Source: Astropecten irregularis (lineage: Eukaryota; Echinodermata; Asteroidea; Paxillosida; Astropectinidae). Taken from it: a stretch of 64,000 bases of DNA. Where the stretch lies: the NCBI GenBank assembly GCA_963971285.1, contig OZ020261.1:1488001-1552000 (forward strand), in the 5' to 3' direction. The position numbers were made by a program, and so were the translations under genes. Shown here in pieces: positions 35,240 to 45,641 of the stretch (its first letter is position 1; each line of letters opens with the position of its first letter). Under the pieces are notes generated by a model. That model saw nothing but the letters and a program-made list of their open reading frames with translations. It did no database searches and was not told the DNA's origin.

Positions 35240-35485
35240 AAGAGCGACCTCTGCAAGAGGCTCTCTGCAACGAGCTCAGGCTGCGGATCCGACTCCATTT
35301 CGTGAGTCCATTCTAAAATAACGGATATCAAATTAGAGGCTTTTGGCTGCTGCTGCGGTTTGAAAGTAGATAGAAAATAGAGCTTCAGTTTCAATGAAAA
35401 CACACAACCTTTATTTTCAGTATAATTAGGACAGAGACGAAGCCGGAGCCGGAGCCTGAGCCGATCGAGCTTTGGGAAAGGCCCC
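35240..35485. mobile_element. GGCTCC-ended element, worn copy
   Basis: Internal landmarks AGAGCTTCAGTTTCAATGA and ACAACCTTTATTTTCAG, and the right end GAGCCGATCGAGCTTTGGGA, match the family. The left end is eroded (GAGCTCAGGCTGCGG). Confidence 0.65.
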
Positions 35486-35560
35486 ATGTTGCAGGTTGCC
35501 TGATGAAGGCTAGCAGTTCCAGCAGCCGAAACGTCGCTACCAGCAACACTACAACGCGTG
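35486..35560 (+). repeat. CTGATGA-hairpin-GAAAC motif, isolated copy
   Basis: CTGATGA at 35500-35506 is followed by a GGCT...AGCC hairpin and GAAAC at 35528-35532. The flanks GTTGC (35495) and GCAAC (about 35544) could pair around it. A frame crosses it, but no protein is claimed. Confidence 0.5.
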
Positions 35561-35780
35561 ACATTGATCACATTTTTCCTTATCTACTGATTAAGAATAA
35601 CCTTTCCCGTTCTATTTACATAGTGGTCCTCATTCACCAAGAAACCCAAATCTTTCATTTTACACACAAAGTATACTGGACAGGGAGTTTGCTTGCCCAT
35701 CATGACCTAGTCATTGACCCTAGTGGAGTACATGTAGGATGTCGGTACCACTGTCCAGATTGAGAAGTTGTGGAATCTGG

Positions 35781-35913
35781 GGTTGATTTCACAAAGCCCT
35801 ACGATCGATCGTAACTCGAGTGACGAAGTTTAACCCATCGTATCCTACGTAGGGCTGCAATGCATCAAGCCCTACGATTGATAGAATGTTACGACGAGTT
35901 TGGTGTAATCTAC
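35781..35913. mobile_element. ACGATCGATCGT foldback element
   Basis: Short element with ends GGTTGATTTCACAAAGCCC and GTTTGGTGTAATCTAC and internal CCTACGATCGATCGTAACTC and CCTACGTAGGGCTGCAATGC. The same family occurs at 46431, 53112, 56806 and 63563. Confidence 0.75.
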
Positions 35914-36016
35914 TTCAATTGGCTTGGTGGTTAGGATAAAGTCAATTGACGTTAGACAGTTGCTGCTTACACGGTCACAAAACTAAGAGCTATGAGCTGA
36001 GACATTTTCTCAGAGC

Positions 36017-36264
36017 TTAGACAAGTGGCGTGCCGGACTTAGATGCGTTGTTGTTGTTGGTGCCGTTGGTCTTGGGGAGTTTGGATAGTTGTAGGTACTC
36101 CGTGCTGTGATCGTGAGAGCGGAAATCAGTCGTCTGACTGGCCCCGTTGTTACCGTGACGGGCCGTGGTGACATCCCGGCACTGGTGGTATGACTTACGT
36201 CTGTCTGGCACGCTCACACAGGGACAACAGGAGAAGGCCCGCTGAAACTCCTTCCTGAAGCGAG
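36017..36264 (-). CDS. Orexin-type GPCR, last exon (helix 8 and C-tail)
   Basis: Final exon of the minus-strand receptor. The acceptor CTCTGCAG lies just before CTCGCTTCAGG. The exon opens with two bases completing the codon after NFLS, then reads RFRKEFQRAFSCCPC, a typical helix 8 with palmitoylation-type cysteines, as in orexin receptors. The cytoplasmic tail of 81 residues is rich in Ser, Thr and Asn and ends SGTPLV with TAA at 36017-36019. Length 248 = 2 + 82x3 fits the phase of the preceding exon. An AGGTA-family element lies in the intron 34 bp upstream. Confidence 0.85.
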
Positions 36265-36297
36265 CTGCAGAGACCATCAAAGACACAAAGATAATGA

Positions 36298-36760
36298 AGG
36301 TGGTAGGCCTATCATACTTTGGGTTTTTGTCAAAGAAATGCAGGTTCAAGAAAAATTTGAGGCTTTGCATGGTGACAATTGGTATGTGGATCGGTTAGTG
36401 GAAACACCACGTAATATTCGCAATTTGAGACCTAATTGCGAGAAGTGCGAACGATATAGAAGTGCGAAAGTACGAACGAATATTACATGGTGTTTCCACA
36501 AACCGATCCACATAAATGCAGGTTCACAGGCAAAAACTATCCAGTAAGAGACGGTGACAGTCATCTGTGAAATTTCAAGTCCCATAAAGGAGAAAACAGT
36601 GAAAAACGCAGTAGCGTAGACACGTAATCAGACTTGGAGGTATGATCCTGTAGCTGGGTCGTACTTCCATATACGTTTGTGCACAAATACATAGATACAT
36701 GTAAGTTATAAATAAATCTGTGAAGATTTCTGTGTGGGTATGTTACCAATCCTGTACCTA
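36298..36760. mobile_element. AGGTA family element interrupted by a foldback
   Basis: The left part (36298-36348) and right part (36514-36760) belong to one AGGTA-family copy: ATCATACTTTGGGTTTTTGT, ACAGTCATCTGTGAAATTTC, AAATCTGTGAAGATTTCTGT. It lies in the last intron of the receptor gene. The interrupting element is listed separately. Confidence 0.75.
36349..36513. mobile_element. Foldback retroposon-like element nested in an AGGTA element, 13-bp target duplication
   Basis: 165 bp flanked by AAATGCAGGTTCA at 36336-36348 and 36514-36526. The duplicated 13 bases belong to the host element, so the duplication is unambiguous. The left end is the inverse of the constant end of the 34.6-kb copy (TTTGAGGCTTTGCATGGTGA), and the right end stops at CCGATCCACAT, where the other copy's short arm also stops. 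The CTGATGA core is absent. Confidence 0.85.
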
Positions 36761-37189
36761 TAAGACAGCTACGGCAATATTGGCAATGCTGCAACCTGTG
36801 GAAATATTATACTTGTTTGATATAATATTTTGAATCAAGTTGAGCCGATGATACGTCGTTTCCCCCAGGGGTAAAGTGATTGAGTATCACACAATGTTGC
36901 TATAAGATTGACAGGTTCAGAAAATCAAACATCCCTGCTTAAGGGAACATAAACATGTTGCTTGACATTTCGAAGGCTTGGAAATGCTTCAGGGCTGAAC
37001 TGAATATGGTAGCTTTGTGAGAGGGTTATCAGATTTCACTCCACAGGTCAACGGCTGGTTGGCTTTTTTTCGTCCATCCATTCTCAAATCTGAAATCTGA
37101 ATCCTGAATGGGTTTGACTAGTCTTTGAACATACACAATGCATCTGCATGCATTTAAAGTAGGCTTAATGCACTGAATACAATCTGTCT

Positions 37190-37309
37190 ATGGCTGTGTC
37201 CGAAACGGGCTTCCAGAGCTACGGCTAGGTCTATTGTCTCGGTGTCCCCGTGTATTTCCAATGGAGCAAAGACATAGATCTAGCTCTAGACAAGAAATTC
37301 GGATGTTCA
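37190..37309. mobile_element. Short GGCTGTGTCCGAA element, first copy
   Basis: About 120 bp: TGGCTGTGTCCGAAACGGGC, CTACGGCTAGGTCTATTGTC and TATTTCCAATGGAG, ending AAATTCGGATG. The other copy at 37961-38083 keeps the inverse end CGGATGCAGCCAT. Here the right end runs into a GGCTCC element. Confidence 0.7.
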
Positions 37310-37520
37310 GGCTCCGTCTCAGGCTCCGGCTCCATTTTTACGAATCCATTCCGAAATACATTGTCAAAATAGAAGCTTTTGGCTGCAGTTTTGAAGTAGA
37401 TTCTCTTGTTTGAAAGGGAAAACAGAGCTTCAGCTTCAATTAAATACTACAACCTATATTTTCAGCATATGGATGTCAGAGCTGGAGCCTGAGCCTGAGC
37501 CTGAGTTTTGTAAACCCCCT
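37310..37520. mobile_element. GGCTCC-ended element
   Basis: CAGGCTCCGTCTCAGGCTCC on the left and GAGCCTGAGCCTGAGCCTGA on the right, with CAGAGCTTCAGCTTCAATTA inside. It directly abuts the GGCTGTGTCCGAA element, suggesting insertion into that element's end. Confidence 0.65.
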
Positions 37521-37534
37521 ATGTAAGGAATTCG

Positions 37535-37660
37535 GGGGCCTCACAATAGTGCGCCACCAAGAGTTTTTATCGCATTGGCCAATCACAATTCACTAAATTT
37601 GTCGACAAAATGCACACCTGGAAATGGTCGACAGATTCCGCGCCGATGCCAAGGTTAGGA
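37535..37660. repeat. Half copy of the TAGTGCGCCA element
   Basis: CACAATAGTGCGCCACCAAG, GCATTGGCCAATCACAATTC and TTTGTCGACAAAATG resemble parts of the complete element at 47666-47819. Confidence 0.5.
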
Positions 37661-37752
37661 CAAACCCCCCCATGATAGGTCATGTGACGTCACAAATTGA
37701 CGTCACAATGAATCATATGTGACGTCATGATACGCCTGCGCAGTATACTCAC

Positions 37753-37898
37753 CACTCAAGAAGTTGTAGATGATAGGATTGATAGCGTTGTTGAAGTACA
37801 TCATGAAATGAGCGACCACAAACGCCACGGTGATGACGTTGAGTTTCTGCTCGTCTGGTTCCCCGGCTTCCACACCACTTTTAATGACGTCCATGTAC
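37753..37898 (-). CDS. Orexin-type GPCR, exon with TM7
   Basis: Acceptor TGCAACAG precedes GTACATGGACGTC. The exon completes a Lys codon and reads YMDVIKSGVEAG, then LNVITVAFVVAHFMMYFNNA and INPIIYNFLS. This is extracellular loop 3 and TM7 with the NPxxY-type motif NPIIY, and NFLS is characteristic of orexin receptors. The donor is GTGAGTAT after AGTG. Length 146 = 1 + 48x3 + 1 matches both neighbouring exons. Confidence 0.88.
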
Positions 37899-37960
37899 CT
37901 GTTGCAGAAAAACCAATAAAGAAACCAGACTTTTTAGAGTAATGTATAATCTTGCAGGAA

Positions 37961-38083
37961 TAGGCTGTGTCCAAATAGGGCTTCCCGATCTACGGCTAGG
38001 TCTATTGTCTAGGTGTCTCCGTGTATTTCCAATGGAGTGAAGACCTAGACCTAGCTCTAGACAACAAATTCGGATGCAGCCAT
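37961..38083. mobile_element. Short GGCTGTGTCCGAA element, second copy
   Basis: TAGGCTGTGTCC at the left, ATTCGGATGCAGCCATA at the right, and the same interior as 37190-37309. It lies in the receptor intron next to the TM7 exon. Confidence 0.75.
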
Positions 38084-38152
38084 AACACTACAAAACTTGA
38101 TGACAATAAAAGAGTCAGTCGGAGGGTATTGGTGGCGCCCTCCGTCAAAATA

Positions 38153-38358
38153 ATACACGGGTTTACACCATGGCAGCCATCTTAGATTTTCGTCGCAACT
38201 TCAAAACGAGGCACTTCCACTCATGCGCACTTTCCGAAGTGTAAGCCCGTCCATTGTCGAAGACAATACACGGGTTTACACTTCGGCAGTTTTGATCGCG
38301 ACTTTAAAACGAGGCACTATCACGCATGCGCTTTTTTGGAAGTGTAAACCCGTGTATT
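38153..38358. mobile_element. ATACACGGGTTTACAC element, tandem pair
   Basis: The second unit (38266-38358) is a complete ~93-bp inverted-repeat element with ends ATACACGGGTTTACACTTC and GAAGTGTAAACCCGTGTAT. The first unit (38153-38250) has the same layout with a worn right end (AAGTGTAAGCCCGT). Both contain AAAACGAGGCACT and CATGCGC. Confidence 0.75.
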
Positions 38359-38420
38359 TCAATCGCGATAAGATCATAGAAAAACCTATAGACCGACAGC
38401 GCCTTTGAAAATCAACGTCT

Positions 38421-38977
38421 GGATACCGTAATCGTGAAGGCACCCGACTATTGCCAAACCATTGGCACAAGGGTTTCTTTTGAAGGATGAAAGCGAATTG
38501 ATATGCATTTTAAAACCACAGGTCAGTATTAAGTATATGCCACATGCCATTGCACAGTAATGTTTTTTCTAAAATAATGAAAAGATTGAATGAAAACGTT
38601 CGTGTTTCAAATTGAATCAGCACTTATGAGAGAGAACTAGCGCGAGATAACGTGCGCAACTGGCCTCTTTCAGAATCTTTCGCGAGATTTCGAACCGTTT
38701 ACGTGCGTCGCGCTGCCAATGTTTTCATTAACATGGCGGCTTTCCTGAAATTACACTCTAGCGCCCGCTATTGTCCGTCTATAGGTCATTAAATTGTATG
38801 TCTGTGGTTAATTGGGATACATTATTAAGATGTCTTTGCTCGGAACGTGACGTACTGAAGTACGTTTAGTCATGACTGATTTTGTACAATGACTTTATCC
38901 CGATTCAATGCCACGTTAATGTAACATGTTTTGGCAATAGTTTGGCAATAGTCGGGTGCCGTCACAATAACGGTACC
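38421..38977. mobile_element. ~557-bp inverted-repeat element
   Basis: Left end GGATACCGTAATCGTGAAGG followed by CACCCGACTATTGCCAAAC. The right end is the inverse: TTTGGCAATAGTCGGGTGCC, then GTCACAATAACGGTACC. Arms are about 40 bp. A second inner pair (CTATAGACCGACAGCGCC near 38390 and CGCCCGCTATTGTCCGTCTA near 38763) suggests further nesting. No transposase is seen. Confidence 0.65.
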
Positions 38978-39064
38978 CCGCAGTTCATTTGAATAGGCAC
39001 TTTCCGTCTAAACATGAATCCGACTTGATGTAATTAGCCCTGCGGTGTATCAGGGGACGTACAC

Positions 39065-39165
39065 CCTGCTGTAAAAAAAAATGCGGCGGAGTGTAAATTC
39101 AAATGGCGGGCGGGGACACCACAGTAATGGCGGATGGTATATCGTGCCGTTGATAGGTCTATTAT
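39065..39165. repeat. Half copy of the 60.8-kb palindromic element
   Basis: GCGGCGGAGTGTAAATTC, AGTAATGGCGGATGGTATAT and CGTGCCGTTGATAGGTCTAT match the right arm of 60832-61097 in order. Confidence 0.6.
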
Positions 39166-39206
39166 TATTCATGTATATAGTACAGACAGGCTGCCCTTGG
39201 GAACCT

Positions 39207-39452
39207 AGGGCCCTTTTCCAAATCTCGGCTCCGGCTCAGGCTCCGGCTCCGGCGCTGTCATCCATATCCTGAAAATATAGGTTGTGGCTTGTCATTGAAG
39301 CTGAAGCTCCGTTTTCTTGGTCAAATAGAGTATCTACTTCCAAACCGTAGCCAGATGCCTCTATTTTGATACACGTTATAGTTTAAAATTGATTCACGAA
39401 ATTGAACCGGAGCCGGAGCCTGAGCCGGAGCCGAGGTTTGGAAAAGGGCCCT
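39207..39452. mobile_element. GGCTCC-ended element, best-preserved copy
   Basis: The ends GGGCCCTTTTCCAAATCTCG and GAGGTTTGGAAAAGGGCCC form a terminal inverted repeat that continues into GGCTCC/GGAGCC arrays. TA precedes and follows the ends, consistent with a mariner-like TA target duplication. Interior words GAAGCTGAAGCTCCGTTTTC and AAATATAGGTTGTGGCTTG are shared with the other copies. Confidence 0.8.
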
Positions 39453-39529
39453 AGACAGGCTAATGCGTTTACATTATTTACAAGCTAAAGTATAGTCTTT
39501 ACCTCAAGCTTTAGGCTTATGTTCTCGTG

Positions 39530-39860
39530 CAGTGAATCGCTGCCGTGCATATGAATACATCTTGAGGCATAAACCCTTTATGGTGTTTGCTCGGGGTCGT
39601 GTTACGCCGCCAGGGCATGGGTTGGAATGGGCAGCACCGCGGGAAGCATTACATCGCAATTGTCGAGTCAGATTCATGACCAGCTAGGGGGGAATTTACC
39701 TACTGCCGCAGAAACTGTAAACTCGGCGCCCGATGGGCAACGCCGTGCCCGGGGCACTGCTCGCCAATCACGGCCAGTCCTGGAAGTTTCACTCGGAATG
39801 TTTCACCCAGGAAACATGTTTAGGAGAGATTTATCAGAATTAATCGGCTTGCCCTTAGTA
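39530..39860. other. GC-rich stretch of unknown nature
   Basis: Noticeably richer in GC than its surroundings, with an 82-codon plus-strand frame ending at 39875. No domain or splice pattern was recognised, and the frame runs into a GGGCCAATTTC repeat. It could be a fragment of a larger unrecognised element. Confidence 0.35.
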
Positions 39861-40286
39861 GGGCCAATTTCATAGAGCTGCTTAAGCACAAAATTTGCTT
39901 AAGCGTAGAAATTCGTTTTTTAATGGTGTTTTCCATTTAGGGAACCTGTGAACTTTCATGATTAGTTTTAGGCCACAGAACAGCACTAGATTCACACTCT
40001 GTCTAATCCTGCATATACATGATCTGCCTGTGACAATTTGAGCTCAATCTGACATGTGAGTCACGGAAAAATACATGTACATTTTGTGTCTTATAAAATA
40101 TCAAATGGTTTTGATCTTGCCGCGACCTAATGTATTTATTTTACACTCTTCTAAACAAATACAGCATTTCAGCCAGGAATATTTTAGCAGGGTGTTTCTA
40201 TATCATGTCCATCTTTGGAAAGTTTAAGTTATAGGTAAATCTGTGAACATTTCCTTTTGGTTTGTTACAAATCCTGTACTGTACCT
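39861..40286. mobile_element. GGGCCAATTTC fragment followed by an AGGTA-family partial
   Basis: 39861-39975 begins GGGCCAATTTCATAGAGCTG and CTTAAGCAC. From about 39975 to 40286 a worn second-subfamily AGGTA element follows (GGTTTTGATCTTGCCGCGAC, AACAAATACAGCATTTCAGC), ending TACTGTACCT with TTAA at 40287-40290. Confidence 0.65.
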
Positions 40287-40789
40287 TTAACAGCCAGTGG
40301 GATTGGATATCAACTGCGTGTATGTAGTAATAATCCAAGCCTTACAGTGACTTAATTGCCTCGGGCGGGCCGTCATAACAAACACACGTATCAAACACTG
40401 CGCCATAAACCGTTTCGTTTTACACACCTTTGGCTTTATAACGGCAAGCGTGCAGTTTCCTGCCCACGTACTGATGCAGAAGTTATAGAGCAACGTGATT
40501 GTAAGGTAATATACTAGCGGCAATACCCATAACAAAAGCAGCCTGATATTAGGTTCCCTATACATGTATATGCTCCCTATTGTGCCATGAGGCGCACCCG
40601 TCTAATATAAATGTCGTTGAGTAACATATAGGTTATTAAGGACAAAACATGTCATTGTTTTATTTTAATTAGCTGCAACTTATTAAAATAAAAGCTAGCT
40701 AGCTGGTAATTCAACTATTTTCAAAGTTTATAAGACCAAACAAATTTCAACGGCAAAAAACAGTAACAGAAATAGAAAAAAAGCAAGAG

Positions 40790-41284
40790 TAATAGCACCT
40801 GCAACAACAACAGCAACAGAAATCGCAACCGTGATACCATTAGCAGCAGCAGCAACAGCAAGATTAATAGTAATAGCAACAAGAGCAACAGCAACAGCAA
40901 GAGCAACAGCCACAATTACAACAGCAACAGCACAATCAACAGCAACGGCAACAGCCACAATTACAACAGCAACAGCATCGTCAACACCAACAGCAGCAGC
41001 AACAGCAACAGCCACAATTACAACAGCAACAGCATCATCAACAGCATAAGCACCAGCAACATCAACAGCAACATTACATCAACAGCAACAGCCACAATTA
41101 CAAAAGTAACAGCAGCAACAGAAAAAGCAGCAGCAACATTACATCAACATCTACAGCAACAGCAACAGCAACAGCAATATCAACAGCAACAGCCACAGTT
41201 ACAACAGCAACAGCATCATCAACAGCAAAAGCAGCAGCAACATCAACAGCAACATTACATCAACAGCAACATCCACAATTACAA

Positions 41285-41315
<31 letters not shown>

Positions 41316-41400
41316 AACAACAACGACAACAACAACGACATATACAGCAACGCCAACAGAAACAGAAACATACAACAGCATCAACAACAAATAAAGAAAC
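40790..41400. repeat. Long (ACAGCA)n-type trinucleotide microsatellite
   Basis: About 600 bp of CAA, CAG and CGA triplets (CAACAGCAACAGC and variants), with a purer ACGACAACGACAACGAC run at about 41288-41315. Higher-order copies of CAACAGCCACAATTACAACA recur every 60-110 bp, so the array partly grew by duplication of longer units. Open frames across it are triplet artefacts. Confidence 0.95.
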
Positions 41401-42257
41401 CACGAAAAAACCAACGGTCTACTACACGTTTCAGCAATAATATTCCCTCTGCACATTAATCATACCTTTTACGCGTCTTAATGCGGAATATAATCTGATA
41501 GCAGTCATAAGTTTTCTATGTATTAGGAATTACACTGACAAGATTACTGATCATTTCTGAGAACTGCACTTTGGCTGCATCAAACTTAATTGGCTGCACT
41601 TACATACGAGGAACACATAATCAAATTTGCTAGCTAAGCTCCACACCTCTAAATTTGTAACTAAAGATATTACAAGATGCCCGGGCGGGTAATGACCCCG
41701 ATTGACTGCGTTGCTATGGAAACAATTTGCCTCTGGCTCCGGCGATGATCATAATATGGCAGATTTTTGCTTTTAGTTTTGCGGCTCTTTTTGACGTTTT
41801 GTCAAGATTTGATTGACAGAGATTTACCGCTTGGAAAAACTGGGTAAACCATATCTGCCGGGGACCAGTTATAAGCAAAATATATCTTATGAACTATTGG
41901 TAGGTAACCGCTCTGTTGGGCAGACCAGCAGTCGATTTCACAAGGTTTTACAATTCATCTTTTAGATGAGTTGTTCATGTTTCCATAGCGGCTATAGTAT
42001 TGTGACATTACATTTTGCTTAGCAATTAAGATTGATATGCATGTTACGATCTGTCTTAGCCTTTCGTGTAATCGAGAACTGTTCCGTGCTTTTAAGGAAG
42101 TTAATGGACGGGGTATTTTCATCCGCTGCGGATGAACAAAACGCGCATATTATGGGAAGTCGCCTTAAGCCAATCCAAATACCGCAGTACAGCACACGTT
42201 AAGTTGCGCACTTCATACGCGCGCGCGCAAAGCGCGACAATGAACGCATGTCAGACA

Positions 42258-42493
42258 GGGGCCAATTCATAGAGATGCTCAACACAAAAACTTGCTTAGC
42301 ACAAAAACGGTTTGCCGAATAAAAAAACCGCCATTGAAAATTCCATTTGATATTCATGGTCAGCCAACAACAGCCAAAGACCAAATGCAAGTGATGCACA
42401 ACACATGGAATTTTGGTTGCTAATCCTGTTTTTATTAGGCCTAAGACAGAAATGTCATGTTTTGTGTGCTAAGCAGCTCCATGAAATTGGCCT
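42258..42493. mobile_element. GGGCCAATTTCATAGAG element (full)
   Basis: About 236 bp from GGGGCCAATTCATAGAGATG to the inverse end GCAGCTCCATGAAATTGGCC. Interior CATGGAATTTTGGTTGCTAA and CCTGTTTTTATTAGG. Related copies are at 39861, 44211, 47320, 51586 and 58632. Confidence 0.75.
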
Positions 42494-42519
42494 CAGAACA
42501 CCCAACCGCGAATGGCTTT

Positions 42520-42665
42520 TGACGTTAATTTTAAAGCTCCGTTTTGTTGTTCGAAACAAAAATATAATTTTCCAACTTAATCGTAGCCAAAAGCCTCTAT
42601 GTTAACTACTAGTCTTGTACAATGGATGTTCAAGATAGATCTGAAGCCGAAGTCGGAGCCGGAGC
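42520..42665. mobile_element. GGCTCC-ended element, partial
   Basis: AAAGCTCCGTTTTGTTGTTC, GTAGCCAAAAGCCTCTATG and a right end GAAGTCGGAGCCGGAGCC. The left terminus is missing. Confidence 0.5.
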
Positions 42666-43440
42666 CAATGTTAAACAAAGTAAAACAAAACAAAACAAAC
42701 CAAAAAGTCATCAACGGCTCTGGCTACGACTTGAGTTACTCCCTCTAGCGGTGGAATGACCGCAAACCCTGCGCGTTTAATGGCTTGAAAGCCCATGCGC
42801 TTTAGCGGAAATGACGGTGGAGGTTTTTAAATAAACCAGATCGGTTTAGCGGAGTGACACCTGACCGACACCGGGCGATATGACACCTGCCCCGGGTCAG
42901 AGGGTCGATAACACCCGCTCGTTGCTTCGTCAGTTACCGGTGCCGTGTGGCTCTTGAAGAGCGTAGGAGAAAAGTATCTTAAAGATCCAACATAATGCTG
43001 CATTCCAGAGGATAAGTTATATTTTTGTCTTTTTGTTTCAGACATGCATCGTGGACTTTACAAAAAAGAGGAAATCCTAATCTTTACCATTATGTTGTAC
43101 AGTGGTTTTCACTTTTCAATGGCATAAGAGTGAAGTGAAAAAGAGGAAATCAACAGACCAAATGAAAAGCTGACTTCCTGTTGTTTGCAATGTTAATATT
43201 AACGACAATAATCACTCCATTACGAAATTTCCCTCTGAAATGCTGACGTCTACAGGAAAACTGCATCCACATCCTAAAAAACCGCATCAATATCAAATAA
43301 AATCACCAATGTACACGATTTTACTCCTTAACAAAAATCCGAAGCCGCTATCCTTCAAAACCGTGAAAACAGATATATGTCTACATCTTCGTTTATTGAT
43401 ATGCTTTTTGGAATAGATATTAGCAACTAAGGAACAGTAT
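42666..43440. other. No gene seen
   Basis: Receptor intron sequence without a supported exon. An A-rich run (AAACAAAACAAAACAAA) lies at 42674-42700. 42725-42960 is GC-rich, with no recognisable element ends. Confidence 0.4.
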
Positions 43441-43446
43441 CTTTAA

Positions 43447-43772
43447 AGGTATAATACATGATTGGTAAAGGCCACTGCACTCGCACTCGCACTCTGATCC
43501 TATGTGCATGAAATAACAAACCTGTGAAAATTTGAGCTCACGAGAAAACAGCGAAAAACCGACTCATTTTCTTATAAAACATAGGAATAGTTTTGATCTT
43601 ACCCCGAGAACACAACTGTTTCGGTCTTTGTTTTACTAATTTCTGGATAAATACACCGTTTTGTATGGAATATTTTAACGGTATGTTTCTATCATCACCA
43701 TCTTCATATCCTGACAGTTAAACATCTGTGAACATTTCGGTTTGGGTATGTTACAAATCCTGTACTGTACCT
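43447..43772. mobile_element. AGGTA/TTAA family, second subfamily
   Basis: 326 bp between TTAA at 43443-43446 and 43773-43776. It begins AGGTATAATACATGATTGGT and ends TCCTGTACTGTACCT, with GATCTTACCCCGAGA and GGATAAATACACCGTTTT inside. Confidence 0.8.
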
Positions 43773-44210
43773 TTAAAAGGACTCACGCATTGTACCTTTG
43801 AACTGTACATTTTATGAGCCAGCAAAGGATATTACCTTCCATTTGATACCTACAGGCCATAGCCTATGTGCTATGGATAAAATGACAGCTACTTTTAAAG
43901 CAATAAAGCAAAAATTGAATAAATGATATATGGTAATAAAAAAAAATAAAAAAAAGGCTGGTCAAATCTTCTCTCATCGTGCAGTCTGTTTTAATAAAAT
44001 TCATTGCATTTAAATTTTCCAAGTGCCTAGATTTCCAGAAATCTGAGCTACAATCATGTATTTCCTTCAAAAATATTTATACCTTGTCTGTTTTTCTTGT
44101 TTACTTCAGTTTTTGAATAATTTTTCTTGTTTGTTTTTCATTTCCCTTCGTCCACAACTCGGGTGTGACCTCCAAGTACGTATTTGGTGAGAACCAGTAG
44201 GTCATATCTT

Positions 44211-44795
44211 GGGCCGATTTCATAGAGCCTCTTAAAGGTAATATCATACTTTGGTTTTTGTCAAAGGAATACAGATTCATGGGAACAAATATCAAGACAG
44301 ATACAGTAAAAGTCATCTGTGACAATTTCAGCCCCGTACGGAGCCGACTTTTTTAGAAAACAGTGAAAAATGGCCACAGTATTTCTTAAGTCTTTTCTTT
44401 TTTATTTGTGATCTTTAAACGATCAGAAATAATTCCGGTCACTGGTTTGACTCCTTTCTGGATATATACAGCATTTCAGGCAGAAACATTTTAACGGAAT
44501 GTTTCTACCATCACCATCTTTATACCCTGTAAGTTATAGGTAAATCTGTGAAGATTTCTGTTTCGGTATGCTACCAAAGTATGATAATACCTTTAAGCAT
44601 TAAAAACCTTGGTCAATAAAATCAGTACCGCAACCAAAACTCCTTATGAATGCTATGCCCAGAAAACAATGGCCGAGCCGAATACAAGTCAAAAGCAGAT
44701 CACATGAAAATTTGGTTGGCAATCCTGTTTGATCAAGGAAGACTTTTAATGCTCAAATTAATGTTGTGCTTAAGCAGCTCTATGAAATTGCCACC
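44211..44795. mobile_element. GGGCCAATTTCATAGAG element split by an AGGTA element
   Basis: The host runs from GGGCCGATTTCATAGAGCCTC to GCAGCTCTATGAAATTGCC. The nested element 44236-44592 sits at the host's TTAA within CTTAAGCA, a sequence kept unsplit in other copies (for example 39881). Confidence 0.85.
44236..44592. mobile_element. AGGTA/TTAA family element (full, nested)
   Basis: 357 bp, AGGTAATATCATACTTTGGT to CCAAAGTATGATAATACCT, with TTAA at 44232-44235 and 44593-44596. The uninterrupted host sequence has a single TTAA here, so TTAA is shown to be the target duplication of this family. Confidence 0.9.
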
Positions 44796-45641
44796 AGATG
44801 TAATGTTTTTTCTTCGCTTTTGCTTTAGCTTTTTCCCCTAGAAAATGGTGCACTGCATCTTTAATTGCGTCTTAGGTAAGGGTGTATAGGTTAGATGTGA
44901 TCTCTTTACTACAGTCACTTATACATTATCCACCAATGTCTAGGGGATACTCATACGGCCTGTGAATGGATTTGTACCGGTGAATCCGGAGCAGCTACAC
45001 CGTGCTATCTCAGCGCCTCAGTTATCCGCCTAGGGGTTTGTAAAAACCGCAGGTAGCCTACGGGAGTCATGTAATTTTATGCCATTTCGACCCACGCGCC
45101 GTGGACGCGCAAAAGCCGTAAGTGTCCCCCATGGATTTGGCCTGAAAGTTCAGCACACAGTATATCTATCGAGGGCCGTACTATTGGGATATAATAATGC
45201 GTTTTCGGTCTACTCTAGTACTTTTATGACCACAATGAATCATAATAATGATAAATTTGACCGATATTTGGAGGCATTAAAGCTGTACAATATGACTCAT
45301 CTCAATTAGTTCTTTTTTTAATTCGGAATGGCGATGCTGATAAAAATGGTATAAAGTGAAGTTGGCAAGCATTTCTTTTGAAAAGTGCTTTCGAATTAAG
45401 AACTAATATTTGAATTGTCATCTGTATTTTCAATGATTTGAATTTTGATGGCCTTGGCGGAAGCTTAGCCAGAGCCAAAGGCGATGTTTTGGAAGTGCCA
45501 GTTTGAAATAGCCTCATTTGAAAACAAAATGCTCGCACTTTTTGCCAAAATTCATTTTTGAAACTGGAGGACGAAGAATGGTTTTAGCCTACGCAGTTTA
45601 CACTAAGCAATTTGAAGGGTTATTATCTCCAAGGAAACAAT

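Noticed and set aside
39627-39875. 82-codon GC-rich frame
   Set aside because: Ends inside a GGGCCAATTTC repeat, no recognised features; kept only as a composition note.
40721-41456. Long frames reading as poly-Leu, poly-Val/Ala or Thr-rich proteins
   Set aside because: They are translations of the CAG/CAA trinucleotide array in several frames and on both strands, with no start context or splice signals.
45420-45590. Further GGCTCC-family copy
   Set aside because: Only GCTTAGCCAGAGCCAAAGG-like words; ends and interior cannot be matched with confidence. The same holds for 57200-57270.
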